From contig CM060732.1 of NCBI GenBank assembly GCA_030704615.1, forward strand, positions 65,019,053 to 65,083,052: DNA of 64,000 bases. Direction: 5' to 3'. The notes under the pieces were generated by a model. It was not told the DNA's origin. It worked only from the letters and a program-made list of their open reading frames with translations, and did not search any database. The DNA comes from Takakia lepidozioides. Taxonomy: Eukaryota; Streptophyta; Takakiopsida; Takakiales; Takakiaceae. The translations under genes and the position numbers were made by a program. Shown here one piece after another: positions 31,460 through 44,049 of the stretch; within the stretch, counting starts at the first letter, position 1, and every line of letters begins with the position of its first letter.

Positions 31460-32735
31460 AGCCTCGCAGCAGCTTCTTTTTCCTTTTCGCCTTAACCTTG
31501 GTCTTTCCCATGGTTCCACACCTCCTGCTGAAGCTCCAGCATGTAACCTATTCCTTACTGACCAGTCTTATTCATGGACACTGACACCCTTGCTATGTTC
31601 ATTATAGCTGCTATAGACCAGGGGATTTGTCTCAGAAGGTATTTGTCCAGTCAAGAGCTAGTGCATTGATATGTTTATGATGCATTTGTGCAGGGAATGA
31701 GCTCAGTGGGTCCGGTGTGGGTTTACTGGATGGATAGGTTTTGTCAAGCTTTTGGTCTTTGGCAAATTCTGTAGGGAGTGTAGAGCTTTATCATTTCTGG
31801 TGCGGCTGGCATTTTGGTACGGCAGTCAGAAAGTGACCCCTTTGTCAAATATGAAGAGAAGGTATGTCCACGTAAAGTCAAGTGGGAACAAAGTATTGGA
31901 TGATAATCACGCTGGTGACTATTTCGATCTCTAGTGAGGCCCTCATATGGTTTTTCGAAGCACAGCCAGGCAGCAGCCTAAACACTCTACCAAGGACATC
32001 GAATGTCCCTTCCGCAGACCTGGAACCTTTCTAGTGAGCTGTTGTCTGTGGGCATGACCTCAGCTCTCAATTTCGGCATCCTTGTTGGGGTACAATGTTT
32101 CAAGCATGCCAATTTGCAATGAGGCACCTCAAAGTTTGTGATTCCCTTTTTCTGTACCTTACACCTACACAACTTTATTAAGAATTCCGGATGTCCATGT
32201 GGCAATGATGTGTACTGTTGCTAATTTTTGAGACCAAGGTCAGTATTCACCCGATTTCGGTACTACACAAACACACGATTAATCCAATTTACCTCTCTCA
32301 CTTTGTAAGCTTAGCATGCATCTGGTGGAGAGAGCATTGACTTGGTGGAGAGAGCATTCCATCCACCAGACTTGAACAACAAAGTAAAAAGCTTTCAAGC
32401 AGTTCAGAATATGCTACAAGATTATGCCCCGGGGCAGAAGCTTGGATTGATGAAGCAGATGGAGCTCACAACAGTGGCCATCACATTTTAATAGATGTAT
32501 ATAAATATGTTTCTGAACACAGAAAACAGAAAATATGATTGTGTGTGTTCTGGGAGAGGAGGAGCAATATGAATTGGTACACCCACACTTCACAGTGGAA
32601 AGACCTACTGTGGACAGGGCATTGGTGACCATTGGTTAGACTTAAGTGGTCGTTTCCCCACCTACAGCACCAAAACCTTGAGGTGGACAACTGCAGTTCT
32701 GTGCTTTTGTCTTCTCCATGCAACAGGTGTAATAT
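31460..32735. other. Spacer downstream of translin
   Basis: No gene supported. A short tandem duplication of CTTGGTGGAGAGAGCATT occurs at ~32320-32360. Open frames under 100 codons on both strands lack recognisable domains. Confidence 0.45.
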
Positions 32736-32737
32736 TG

Positions 32738-33860
32738 GTGAAGGGATTTCTTCTCCCCACTGAGTGGGAAGGACACCCTTAATACTCTTCTAAAAGAGCA
32801 AGGGCTTCATTGAAATCCGTGAGTAGCTCGTTTTACAGCCTTGGATTACTGATTTGCTACCTCTACACATCTCCCAGACACGACACATTTCACTGAGCAA
32901 AAGTGAGAGAGATTATTCTCTAGGTAAGAAAGCACCATGTTTTCTGGAGGAGTATTTTGCCACCATTAACAAACAGAGGAGGGAGATGGAGGAGGAGAAC
33001 AAAACCTTGCAAGAAAAGTGCGCAAGATTGCAAGAGAAAAATTGCAGATCAAATGACCGGAAGAAAGAGGTAGAAGAGATGACCCCGATACTGGAATTTC
33101 AAGTGAGAGCTATGGAGACAAATTTTGGCTGTAAGAATTACACAACGAGAGGCTCATGAAGCACAAATTCTGGCAGCACATGTCAGAGAAAGGGCTGACG
33201 TTGGGGACCATATTTCCCATCTTGCCTATAACGGCCATCTGATGCATACATGGTCGGGCTGGACAAGGCATGCAAAAAGTGGCAGAAGCTATAGCCCTGA
33301 GGCTTTCTCTTCCAAATGACCAACCCACTGTGTTTTGGTCCTCTATGTCCATAGATGATCCTACTTGGTCTTATGCAAATGCTTGGAGGCGGGGAGAACT
33401 GGAAGGGCAGCTGGCAAGAGAGAGGGCCGGCCAGAGTTGAAGTGTGAAAGATAATCACAGACAGAACATGCAGCAGCCGGAAAGTAATCAACTCCCAAGC
33501 TTAACTTCACTTCTTATAATTCACCCAGTGCCTTGTGGATCGGTCTCGTTTTCCTTGGAAGAGACCTATCTCAAAGACCACACTTTTGCTGTCTCTACCA
33601 CCATGGTAGTGCCATTGCTTATAATGGAAGCTGTCAGTCTGACTTGTTCAATCTTTTCCTTGTTCTTTCTTGCCCAAATATCAATATAAATATACAACAC
33701 GTGCAATGCTAAGATGAGCCAATAGACTCTGCATATATACAGAGAATCTCACTCAAGCTAAGGGAAGCATGAGTTCGTTCATTGAAAGCATTGCCATATT
33801 TGCTGTAAGAGCTATGCTCTCCTGCTCTCACTAACCATTGCCAGCTGATCCTGTCCACCG
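32738..33860 (+). pseudogene. Copy 2 of the duplicated coiled-coil gene segment
   Basis: Near-parallel to 26775-28200. The frame 32854-33159 is open for ~100 codons: FLEEYFATINKQRREMEEEN, QEKCARLQEKNCRSNDRKKE, then EEMTPILEFQVRAMETNF, and after a frame change REAHEAQILAAHVRERAD. The downstream part (33443-33860) matches 27814-28200 (CACCATGGTAGTGCCATTGC, then CCCAAATATCAA and GAACTCGTTC-type words). It is better preserved than copy 1 but still fragmentary. The two copies flank the translin gene in the same orientation. Confidence 0.55.
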
Positions 33861-34587
33861 CAATGCAGTTGCGGCCATTAGAAGGTGTCTACCTTTTAGA
33901 CGGAAGGGCTACCACATCTTAGTAATACTCATGCATCACCATTCCAAGCATTATGTAGAGCAATCACTGTAGTTTTTCAGTGTTGAAGCTAAGGTTATGG
34001 TATATCAACATGCTTTCCTTTGTAAGAAGAGAAACAGTACGTGATCCCAATCGGAATGAAGAAAGACAGTGTTTCAAGCACTTCAGAATGAGGGTCAAAG
34101 AGACTTCACCTGATTAACGACCTTCAAAACCACTCGCTGGCCCACACATCACGCACTAGGCATAGCGATGATAGGCAGGCAACGACCATGGACTATTTTA
34201 TTATTAACTTTAGTTATGAAATTGAAAGCTTCAGGACTCTTGTGCTCTGCATCGCAAGTCCTCACCGAGCTCCAATCCGCTCAAGCTGGCCAATTCCCCT
34301 CTGTGCCTTGCAATTCGCACCTGTTTCTTTCCCCTCATTTTCTCTCGATTTCCCGCCCAAATTTTCCTCCCCACTTTCTCAGCCAAGCTTGATAAGGTAT
34401 GGACAACGGCTGCAGCGAGGACAGCCACAACGACTCTCCTGCCGCTGTCTCTCAATCTAATAAAAGGGAATGCCAAAATGGCTCATTACAACAGACAAAT
34501 AAGACCACCAACCAAACCCTAATTCTTTGCTGGCAATGGAGCCAAAAACTTGCCGGTTACAACTCTGTCGGATTGGGCATCTTCACG
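33861..34587. other. Spacer between coiled-coil copy 2 and the MIC10 gene
   Basis: No gene supported. It probably includes the 3' untranslated region of the minus-strand MIC10-like gene. The pyrimidine-rich stretch 34310-34390 is unremarkable. Confidence 0.4.
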
Positions 34588-34869
34588 TCAATCCCCATTC
34601 AGCGTAGGCGAAGAGGTCGGGGGAGGCGCCTGCCACTTTGGAACCGTACCATCGAAAATATGGGAGCAATCTGTGTATGCAGAGCCTAAGCCCACACCGG
34701 CTCCCAAGGCGATTGCAGCCCACCGTGCAGTTGGACTCCTGAAGAGAAGCAGGGCCGATGCCGCACCAGTCAAGGATCCATACACGAAGCGGCGCAATGT
34801 CAAGTCGATGCAGGCATCCCATTTCTCATCAAGCCTGAGCTGTCCGGGCGTCTCACTGGCATGCGCCAT
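34588..34869 (-). CDS. MIC10: MICOS complex subunit Mic10 (DUF543 family), mitochondrial inner membrane
   Basis: Mic10 oligomerises in the inner mitochondrial membrane and bends it at cristae junctions. A single exon of 93 aa runs from ATG 34869 to TGA 34588. The sequence begins MAHASETPGQLRLDEKWDAC, continues with a first membrane hairpin segment (VYGSLTGAASALLLFRSP), then the glycine-rich second segment ALGAGVGLGSAYTDCSHIF typical of the family, and ends in a polar proline-rich tail. RSPTARWA in the loop supplies the positive charge expected between the two membrane segments. Length matches the family (about 80-100 aa) and no defects are visible. Confidence 0.88.
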   Translation of the reverse strand: MAHASETPGQLRLDEKWDACIDLTLRRFVYGSLTGAASALLLFRSPTARWAAIALGAGVGLGSAYTDCSHIFDGTVPKWQAPPPTSSPTLNGD

Positions 34870-35510
34870 TCCCGTCTTCTTACACCCCTCGAATCCTTGC
34901 TCCTGTTTCCCAAATCACAAATCCCTCCCCTCCTCTTTCTTCCTGGTTCCCCTCCTCGTATCTCGCAGGCAGAAGGTAAGGTATGCAGATTCTTTATGGA
35001 CCTTGTTCCAACAGCTCCTTCTCCTTGCCCCTACCTCACAGATTACTCATAACTGGGCATTCAATCTTAAGCTCGGATCCGGCAAGAACCGGCATCATGT
35101 AATGGACTAGCCCCCCTCCTCCTTCGGAGAAAACTGCCCTATTTTTTCTGGACGAGGTTTTCATCCATGCAGATGGTCCTCACATGCCGCACAAGCTGCC
35201 AAAAGAGTTTTGTTGATGTTCGGTTCTCTCGAGAAAAGCACAGAGGGATCCTGAAGGCATGCCAGAGACTGTTGGCGGATGTCAGATTTCCATTGGCAGG
35301 AGTATCTGACCCTGCTTCCAGTGCCTTGACCAAGAGTTGGATGCAGGCAGATTTGTCCTTGCAAGTGTTTATCAAGGAGATCTGTGAGCTCTGCTGTATG
35401 ATCTTTATGGACTGGATATTCTCTCCAGTTGCTTCACTTCACGACACTGTTGTGGCTAGCTTTTTCTTGAAAGAGCCTTGGAACTTCGGTGGGTGCGTCC
35501 GCGTATATAG
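34870..35510. other. Region upstream of MIC10 and of the plus-strand PPR gene
   Basis: It likely holds the MIC10 promoter and 5' leader. A plus-strand frame 35167-35514 (about 115 codons, SREKHRGILKACQRLLADVR) has no recognised domain. DNA from ~35505 on resembles the region upstream of the PPR pseudogene at 20.28 kb. Confidence 0.35.
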
Positions 35511-35713
35511 TTGAAGCTCAGCTGCCTGCTGGTGGTATTTCCAAGACCACCAGATTTTGGGTTGGTCGTGTCCTCCTAGGGTGAAAGCAGAGCTAGATGC
35601 CATGATACAAGGTCAAGCACAATCTGCTGACACTCCAACTTATGGTCAAGGGAGGAAGCCGGGTCAGATACAGTCTCTGAAGGAATCTGACCATCCCCAA
35701 CAATCTGGCTGCC

Positions 35714-37687
35714 ATGATGAACCCGTGGAGACAAGAACTCAACAACAACTCTTTTGGCACTTGTGGGCATGTGAGGACACTGTGTAATGCTGGACGTCTA
35801 AAAGAGGTGCTGCACATTTTGACACAAGGAGGTAATTGTGCAGACTCCATTAGTTATGTCTGTGTCTTGCGGGAGTGCATCAAAATGAAAGGCCTGGCAG
35901 AGGGAAAGCAGGTGCACACCCACATTATAGAAAGTGGATTTAAACCAAACGTCTTCCTACTCAACACACTTGTCAACATGTATGCCAAGTGCGGGAGCGT
36001 GGTGGATGCACGCCGTGTGTTTGACAAAATGTCCGAACAGGATGTGTTTACATGGAATATAATGATAGCAGGATATGCCAGGCATGGGTGCGCCAGGGAG
36101 GCTTTTACGCTATATGAGAAAATGCAACAACAAGGGTGGATGCCCAACAGGGTCACATTCATTTGTCTTCTCAATGCCTGTGCCAGTCTGGTAGCTCTTG
36201 GAAAGGGCAAAGAGGTCCATGCTGCCATCATCAAAGCTGGAATTCTGCCAGACATCATTGTTGAGACTGCCCTTGTTGACATGTATGCCAAATGCAGGAG
36301 CATGAAGGATGCACGTCAAGTGTTTGACAGTATGCCTGAACGAACTGTGGTCTCATGGACTGCGATGATCACACAATATGCTCATAGTGGGCGTGGTAGG
36401 GATGCTTTGGAGATGTACGAGCAAATGATATGGGAAGGGGTGTCACCCAACAAGGTCACCTTCATTGGCGTTCTCAATGCGTGTGCCAGCCTGGCAGCTC
36501 TTGACAAGGGTAAAGGGGTCCATTCTGACATCATCAAAGCTGGAATTGGGCAACATATCATTCTGGAAAATGCTCTTGTTGATATGTATGCAAAATGTGG
36601 GAGTGTAAACAATGCACGCCTAGTTTTTGACAATATGGCTGAACAGGATGTGGTCTCATGGAGCACAATGATCGCAGGATATGCTCAGCATGAGTGTGGG
36701 AGGGAGGCTTTGGAAATGTATGGGAGAATGCAACGCAAAGGGGTGACACCCAATCGGGTCACATTCATTTGTATCCTGAAGGCCTGTGCGAGCCTGACAG
36801 CCTTGGAGACAGGCAAAAAGGTGCATGCTGATATCATCAAAGCTGGAATTGCTCTAGATATTATTCTGGACTCTGCCCTTGTGGACATGTACGCCAAATG
36901 TGGGAGCATAAAGGATGCTCGTCGAGTCTTTGACACTATGTCTGAAAGGAATGTGGTTTCATGGACTGCAATGATTGCAGGATATGCTCAGCATGGGTCT
37001 GGTAGGGAGGCTATGGAGATCTATGAGCAAATGATATGGAAAGGGGTGACACCTGACAAGGTCACGTTCCATTGTGTCCTCACTGCTTGTGCTAGCATGG
37101 CAGCCCTGGAAAAGGGCATGGCAGTCCATGCTGACATGATCAAAGCTGGAATTGTGACAGATATCAGTCTGGACACTGCTCTTGTTGACATGTATGCCAA
37201 ATGCGGGAACATGAAGGATGCTCGTCAAGTGTTCAATAACATGGCTGAGAGAGATCTGGTATCATGGAGTGCAATGATTGCAGGATATGGTCAGCATGGG
37301 TATGGCAGGGATGCCCTCCATTTGTTTGAGAAAATGCAACAAGAAGGCTTGAAACCGAGCAATATCACCTTTACATGTCTCCTCTCTGCATGTAGTCATG
37401 CAGGCCTGCTGGATGAAGGCCGTCACTACTTTGATTCCATGAGTCGAAATCATGCCCTCACCCATAATGTTGAGCATTTTGGCTGCATGGTGGACCTTCT
37501 GGGCCGTGCAGGGCGATTGGATGAGGCAGAGGACTTCGTTAACAACATGCCAGTGGAACCTGGTGCCTTGGTGTGGGGCACCTTGCTTGGTGCGTACAAA
37601 ATTCATGGTGACTTTGAGAGAGCGGAACGTGCGGCAAAATGCCTTCTCAAGTTGGATCCCTGTGGAGAGCAAATTGTATCCACATAA
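35714..37687 (+). CDS. PLS-type PPR protein, truncated before the DYW domain
   Basis: Start ATG at 35714 (MMNPWRQELNNNSF); 657 codons open without interruption. It contains six successive ~101-residue sets with TLVNMYAKCGS, VFTWNIMIAGYARHG, VTFICLLNACASL and KEVHADIIKAGI words. The final LLSACSHAGLLDEGRHYF repeat and E-type GCMVDLLGRAGRLDEAEDF follow. The frame then leaves homology at KCLLKLDP and stops eleven codons later at 37687, where the intact paralogue continues with DAATYVLLSNIY. So it keeps an apparently complete RNA-recognition array but lacks E+, PG box and DYW. Such a protein could act with a DYW domain supplied in trans, or be a pseudogene from a deletion (see the next entry). 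Confidence 0.85.
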   Translation: MMNPWRQELNNNSFGTCGHVRTLCNAGRLKEVLHILTQGGNCADSISYVCVLRECIKMKGLAEGKQVHTHIIESGFKPNVFLLNTLVNMYAKCGSVVDARRVFDKMSEQDVFTWNIMIAGYARHGCAREAFTLYEKMQQQGWMPNRVTFICLLNACASLVALGKGKEVHAAIIKAGILPDIIVETALVDMYAKCRSMKDARQVFDSMPERTVVSWTAMITQYAHSGRGRDALEMYEQMIWEGVSPNKVTFIGVLNACASLAALDKGKGVHSDIIKAGIGQHIILENALVDMYAKCGSVNNARLVFDNMAEQDVVSWSTMIAGYAQHECGREALEMYGRMQRKGVTPNRVTFICILKACASLTALETGKKVHADIIKAGIALDIILDSALVDMYAKCGSIKDARRVFDTMSERNVVSWTAMIAGYAQHGSGREAMEIYEQMIWKGVTPDKVTFHCVLTACASMAALEKGMAVHADMIKAGIVTDISLDTALVDMYAKCGNMKDARQVFNNMAERDLVSWSAMIAGYGQHGYGRDALHLFEKMQQEGLKPSNITFTCLLSACSHAGLLDEGRHYFDSMSRNHALTHNVEHFGCMVDLLGRAGRLDEAEDFVNNMPVEPGALVWGTLLGAYKIHGDFERAERAAKCLLKLDPCGEQIVST

Positions 37688-37689
37688 CA

Positions 37690-39475
37690 TGTATGCCAAC
37701 TGCGGGAGCTTAAAGCATGGACGGCAAGTGTTTGAGCATATGGCTAAATGAAATGTGGTCTCATGGAGTGTGATGATCACATGATGTGCTCAGCAGGGGT
37801 GTGTTAGGCAGGCCCTGCAACTATTTAAACAATTGCAACAGGAACGCTTCAAGCCGAATGTGGTCTCTTGAAATGCCATAATAGCAGGATATGCTCAGCA
37901 CCGGTGTTGTAGGGAGGGTTTCGAGATCTATGGCTGTCAAGATCGATGAGCAAATGATGCAGGGGTGACGCCCAACAGGGTAACTTTCATTTGTCTTGCT
38001 AATGCATGTGCCAGTCTGGCAGTTTTGGAAAAGGGCATACAGGTCCATGCTGAGATCATCAGAGCTGGAATTTCCCCAAATTCAATTCTCGAGCATAAGC
38101 TCATTGATATGTATGCAATATGTGGGAGCTTAAAGGATGCGCATCACACATTTGACAATGTGGCTGAGCGAGATGTAATCTCATGGACTGCGATTATAGC
38201 AGGATATGCTTGGCATGGGTATTAGGGAGGCCATGCAACTATATGGCCAAATGAACATGGAGTGCATTTATTGCAGGATATGCTCCGGATGGATGTGGTT
38301 GGGAGGTTCTGGAGACTTGCGAACAATTGGTAGGGGAAGGAGTGGGGCCCAACCAGGTTACATGTGTTTGTTTTCTGGCTGCCCTGGGAAAGGGCAAAGA
38401 GGTCCATGGCCTCATTATCAAAGCCAGAATTGAGCCAAATATAATTCTGGAGAACACCCTTCTTGACATGTATGCAAAATGTGGGAGCATAAAGGATGTG
38501 CGCTTGGTGTTCGACAATATGGCTAAGCGCGATGTGGTCTCATGGAGTGCAATGACTGCAGGGTATGCGCATGGGTTCGGTATGGAGGCAGTGCAGCTTT
38601 TTGAGTGAATGCTACAGGAAGGCTTGAAGCTGGACAGTATCACTTGTACATGTGTTCTTTCTGCATGTAGCCATGCGGGCCTAGTGTATGAAGGCCGTCA
38701 CTACTTTGAAGATCATGGTCACTCCTACAATGGAGCATTTTTGCTGCATGGTGGACCTTCTGGCCGTGCAGGGAAATTGGCTGAGGCAGAGGCAGAGGAC
38801 TTCATTGGCAAAATGCCATCCGAACCAAGTGCTTCTGTGTGGGGGGCCTTGCTTGGATCGTGTAGGATTCATGGCAATGTGGTGGTAGCAGAACGTGTGG
38901 CAATATGCCGTCTTAGGTCAGATCCACAGCATGCTGCCACTTACATGCTGCTGTCGAACACCTATGCTGCAGCTGGCAGGTGGGATGCTACTGCAAAGGT
39001 GAGAAAAATGGAGGACTTGTGTAAAAACGAAGCCAGGTCAATGCTACATTGAGGAATCACGTCTATAAGTTCATTGTAGAAGACACAATGCATCCACAAA
39101 TTGAGGAGATTCATGCTGAGCTGAAGAGATTATCTGGGCAGATGAAGGCAGCCAAATATTTCTGACACCGTGCTTTGTATTGCATGATCTGGAGGAGGAG
39201 CAAAAGGAGTTTTCTCCTTGCCATCACAGTAAGAGGCAGACCATTGCTTTTGGGCTCATTAAGACTCCCCCAAGGACACCTCACCGTGTCATCAAGAACC
39301 TTCTGGTGTGTGGTGACTGCCTTCTTGTGGGGGTGTTGGCATCCTGTACAACAATTTCTCGCTCCACAATCTTGGTGGCCATCTTGGAAGTGCTTGGTGA
39401 AACAAGCAACAAGCTTGAGTGGTGTCTCACTGTGTTTGACGAAGGTTGTATTTCTTCAGTGTTTTTGTGAGCAAA
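37690..39475 (+). pseudogene. Degenerate PPR-DYW gene fused 3' of the 35.7-kb PPR gene
   Basis: It begins in mid-motif (NMYANCGSLKHGRQVF) and continues through broken frames: KLIDMYAICGSLKDA, RDVISWTAIIAGYAW, then [83 protein letters not shown], and a damaged deaminase domain with LLVCGDC but no following His and no terminal DYW. At least seven stops or shifts occur. It lies head to tail with the preceding gene and supplies the tail that gene lacks, so the pair reflects tandem genes joined by deletion. Confidence 0.85.
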
Positions 39476-39479
39476 GAAA

Positions 39480-39775
39480 AAAGTTGAATAATCTATGTCT
39501 TGATGCATGAGGCAATCCCGAGAGTGGTGTGGGGTGAACTACAAAGAGTAGTCAAGCCATGCCAACAGTAGATACAGACTGCCATGCACTGTGCGATTCC
39601 ATGTACAAATATCCCAAGGCAGAGGGATTTCTGGATTTGAGGTGCCCAAACGAGGTGTTACTTTCTGGCCACAGTACCACTGGAATCAAGTTTGATGTGA
39701 CTACAAGAGCATTTCATCTTCCACAAACTTTCCATCTGTCTGCCTGTTGTAGTAAGCAATGCATTCATTCGCTTG
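39480..39775. other. Spacer between PPR pseudogene and retroelement scrap
   Basis: No gene supported. A plus-strand frame (39559-39891, 110 codons) has no recognised domain. Confidence 0.35.
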
Positions 39776-39777
39776 AA

Positions 39778-40000
39778 TCAATCCTGATTGTCCACAATGA
39801 GGTCATCCATGATGGCCTCTCCCATGTCACAGACTGGAAACAAGTTCAGGGAAGTTTTCTCCCTAACCTTGTAGTTGAACTCCTGGAGTAAAATAACCCA
39901 CATGGCTATTCTTCCGGTCAAGTCGGGTTTGTTGGCTGTGTCTAGAGGCATTTTGGAGACATCTTGCCTAGGGGGAGAACTAGGCTTATCCATTAACCCT
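39778..40000 (-). pseudogene. Ty3/gypsy-type RNase H fragment
   Basis: The minus strand reads ANKPDLTGRIAMWVILLQEF followed by NYKVRE. This matches the end of the RT-linked RNase H of Ty3/gypsy polyproteins, where a Leu-Thr/Ser-Gly-Arg motif precedes Trp-x3-Leu-Gln-Glu-Phe. Only ~60 codons remain, and no LTRs, integrase or protease were seen nearby. Confidence 0.6.
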
Positions 40001-40059
40001 AGTCTATGGAGGGTTGATGGGCATGATTCATGAAGCCGTGGAAAAAGCATAAAACAACA

Positions 40060-43000
40060 ACCCCAGAATCACCGAAGGAAAGAGCAAGGACAGAGCCTCT
40101 TGTGGCGGAGCCGCTTGTTGATCATGCAACAAGTTCCAAAAGAAACTGGCACAACACCAGAGCTACTACCCATGGTCAGAAATTTCTCTCAGACCGTTGT
40201 GCAGGGTGGCACTAGATTGCCCATCAGCTACCGGGAAAGAGCCCAGTTTATTGTAGCCAATTTGTGGTTTTGTTGTACCTAGTTTGCATACCAAACTGAT
40301 CTGAAAAAAGCACATGATGATTGCTAGCACAAGGGTCCCAAAGTTGGATACAGGAAAGGTGATGACTCTCACAGCAACTTGTGTACTATGCAAGGGCTAA
40401 CATACCCCCAATTTTTGCTCTCTTTAATGGGAAACACCCCGGAGCGACCACTCACGAAGAGGTTCCTAACCCAAGATGTTTCTGAGATTGTAGTTCGAGG
40501 ATGACACGATGACACCCATCTACAGCCTGACACTGTACCATATCATATCAGTGAAACTGGAGTCAAAGAAAACCCAGCTAGCTTGTCTATAGAAATCAAA
40601 GCTTGGCAGTGATAGTAATAGCTGCATTGCACACTTTGCCAGCTTTCTGTCTTGTCTGCAGTCCATGTTATGTCTGGCACCGTGGAATCAGTTGTGAGAT
40701 TTGAGCAGCAAGGCGCGGGAGGTAGAGATGAGACACAACTTCAGTTGATAGTCAATTTCAAGGATCCTCCATCTATGAAATAGGCTTGCATGCTGCTTCC
40801 CTTCAATCCCTCTTTTTAGGAGGGGAGAGATTTTTCATGAGAGCAGATGTGACTGATACCGCTAACAATTGCACCAAAATTCCTGCCATGAACAACCATG
40901 AGTGGTAAGCCTTCAACAAGGAGCATCAAAATCCAGTATGACCAAACCTTTTCTCATTCTTCCACTAGTGCTGTTTTCTGATGGCTTCAGCAGGCATCAT
41001 CTCTCGCTCATCTGTCTCTCTATTGCATTGGGTTGAATTTCCACAGGGTAAAATAAACCTCAACATATGAGCAGGATAGGCAAACCACAGTTGAATCAAC
41101 ATAATGTACCTATCAGCTCTTGAAGTCCTTCTAGACTGCTGGTAACCACCCTTTGATAGTCACCAGTGACTTTGAAATACTCCCGACTGTCTTTCCACTG
41201 CTCCACACCAGTGCATCTGTCAGAGTGATGCCCAGACCATCTCTAAAGTACAAAACACAATATGTATTCTCCATGAATTATGAAGCCATGTGCACAAATC
41301 CTATATATTCTGCTTGTAGATTGAAGGGAGATGGGGTTTAAAAGGAGCATATGAATATTCCTTAACACACATTTACAGTTGCCACACACTATGCAAACCT
41401 AGCATTCTGTGACAGTGAAACTGCCGGCCTGAAACCTGTCTTCAACAGTGCCAGGAGCAATTTTCAGAGATCTTCTTTCCTACTCTGCAACTTCATCCTC
41501 CATGGGCTTTATTTGATCTGCCAACTTCATCTTTCCTATTGCAACACAGTACCACTTTGAACATGTCCCGCACTGAATACCTATCTTTGACATACAGAGC
41601 ATGGCCATCTCACAAACCCAAAACGATGATGCAACTCCCACGAAACAGCCAGAAAAGGTTTTTCTCCACACTCCATTGACAAAATTCCACCCAGGATATT
41701 TTGCTCAATCTAACAAAAGAACTAGACACATCACAGAATTGCCAAGCATCAATACAGGTTCACCTCCAAGTCGACAGGATCAAAAGAAATTCAGGACGAG
41801 TTCTTGGAGGGATGCAATAAGAGGAATTAGGGGAGGGCATAGCAAGAATCCTTTTAAGATTCCAGGGTTCCACACAAAATTCAATGTTAACTAGTGTCTT
41901 TGGCAGCTGATTGTTGTTTACCCTGAAGAAAACTTTACAAGCATAAATAAATCTGTACAACCAATAAAGGAAAACATGAGTGAGCAACTAGTCAAGGTTG
42001 GAGACAATGATCCCTAGGAAACAAGAAACAAAAATCAAGATAAAAACTGGATCTATAACACCACCAACACAAGCTTAACTTGTCACAAATAAAATGACGG
42101 AGACTGAATTTCATCAAATTGGAGAAAGAAGACACGGAACCCCAACATTATCGCCACCAGGCTTTGGTCAACAGAAATACCTGTCCAAGGAATTGGCCTG
42201 TTATGAAAGGCACAAGAGAAAGCCCAACAGCCATGGCAGTCAGGAAAATATAGAACTTCAGCAATCTCGTGGAGCTGTCCTTCAAGCCTGCCCCACCACA
42301 GCTCCAGTTATCCAAATCAAACGACCATTATTGGGGTCTATCCTTCTGCTTGATCTGCTATATGTGCCATTCAGCTACAAGGTGTTCATGGATAATACTA
42401 ACAGCTTACTCCAATTAATATATGTTGTAATCATCATATTCACAAATGCTATAAACTTCACCATAACTATGTAAACAATATCTGTAAGAATTAGACAACG
42501 AATGCTGAAGAAGAAGAACATCAGGGTTGGAAATTTATCAGTACACTTGTGTGCCAGGGCTGCCCCTCTTGCAATTCTGCTTAGCATCCTTTAAAATAAG
42601 GTTCCTTCTGACTCTTCTTTGTCCACAAACCACCTCTCACAAGAGATGCATGTCATTACCTAGTGTTCCTAACAATATAGCAGTTCCACCACACCCGCAA
42701 GAAGCCAGCAACAAATTGTTGGGTGTCACCCCCTTCAGAGCCCTCAGACATGCAAATGTCGCTTTCAACACTTGAAACAAAGCCTGCCAAAACATCCACG
42801 AAACTCCATTCAACAGAAAACGGAAAGCTTGACATGGAGACCAGGCTGATTGTTTTTAATTTGTAGGTTCAGATCAAAGAATGCCAAGTCCTCATCTGAC
42901 TCATGCTTGCATTTCTGCAAGCTGTAGCAAGCAGACCTTGATAACAAATTGACTCCGGAAGGTGCCCACCTGTAGATGGCACTATAAAGTAGAACATGTG

Positions 43001-43620
43001 TCCGGTTCTGTTTGCAGAATACAACAATAATATAGCAAGTTGCAGTTTGTTCTTACTTGAGCTAAGAGGAACTTGCGAAGGCGAACCTTCCCCTGAGCTG
43101 CCCTCTTGTATCCTGCAACTCAAATAGAATTTCATGGGGGATAATGATTTTTATGACCTCACCACTTCACATAACTACCTCATCTGGTGGGATACACATT
43201 CGTTCTTAGTTGAAAGTGATGGAACACACAATTGAGATGGATGCAGAAATATAGTTCATAAAATCTTAGGCTTGTAATGAAAGATCGTGCTTGGATCTCA
43301 ATCCCAGTCCATGAACCTTAATGAAAGATCTCTTGCTTGCAGGTATATCTGAGCTCGGAAAGAGAGGGCAGAGAAGAGGACAGGGAGTAATTATTGTGAG
43401 AGTTGGAAACGACAAGGGGAAACAAATTAGTGTTTTTAAGAGGTATAACAGCAGTGACGAAGAGGAGTATCCGTGAATATAAAGGGAGGGAAAAGAAGGA
43501 GGCAAAGAGAGCCACAAGCAGTGAGTAATCTTAAAAAAACAAAGAATAATATGACAAAGGACCAGTGGCAAGCCAGCACTTGGCGTCTGAATGCTGATTT
43601 CCAACACGAGGTAGGGTTCA
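40060..43620. other. Long stretch without recognisable genes
   Basis: Both strands show only short open frames (up to ~126 codons, e.g. 42094-42474 and 41601-41894, plus) without recognised domains. Composition is ordinary. Some may be UTR or intron sequence of unrecognised transcripts. Confidence 0.4.
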
Positions 43621-44040
43621 AGCACACACGGTCATCGATGGTCATACGAAACGCATAGTCGGATCCATCCGTGCCCCTCGGTCGAGACCTCATGCTGGCC
43701 TCCATCCCGTCTCTCGTATACGTCTCCTTCCACAATCCTCCCTTCTCTCTGCTTGCTACAGCTTCCCACCTTTTCTCCTCCCTCTCTCTACCTCATCGCC
43801 AGGTCTCCCTTTTTCCTTCTCTATCCGCCTCCTGGTACCACCACACTTGATCTCCTCTCAATCCGCTCCAATATAAACTTGCGATGTCTCTAGCTCTGTC
43901 GCTATCTATTTCTCTGCCTCTCACCTGTGTCACTCCATCAATTTCTCCCGCTCTAATTTCCACAACTCCCAATTCAACCTCTCCTCTGTCTTCCGTGCGC
44001 ACCACGCGCTCGAGCATCGTGGATGCGCTTCTTCACTAGA
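43621..44040. other. Pyrimidine-rich stretch before the minisatellite
   Basis: 43740-44000 is CT-rich on the plus strand (CTCCTCCCTCTCTCTACC and similar), as in many plant 5' leaders. No ORF with a recognisable domain follows. Confidence 0.35.
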
Positions 44041-44049
44041 TCAATACAG

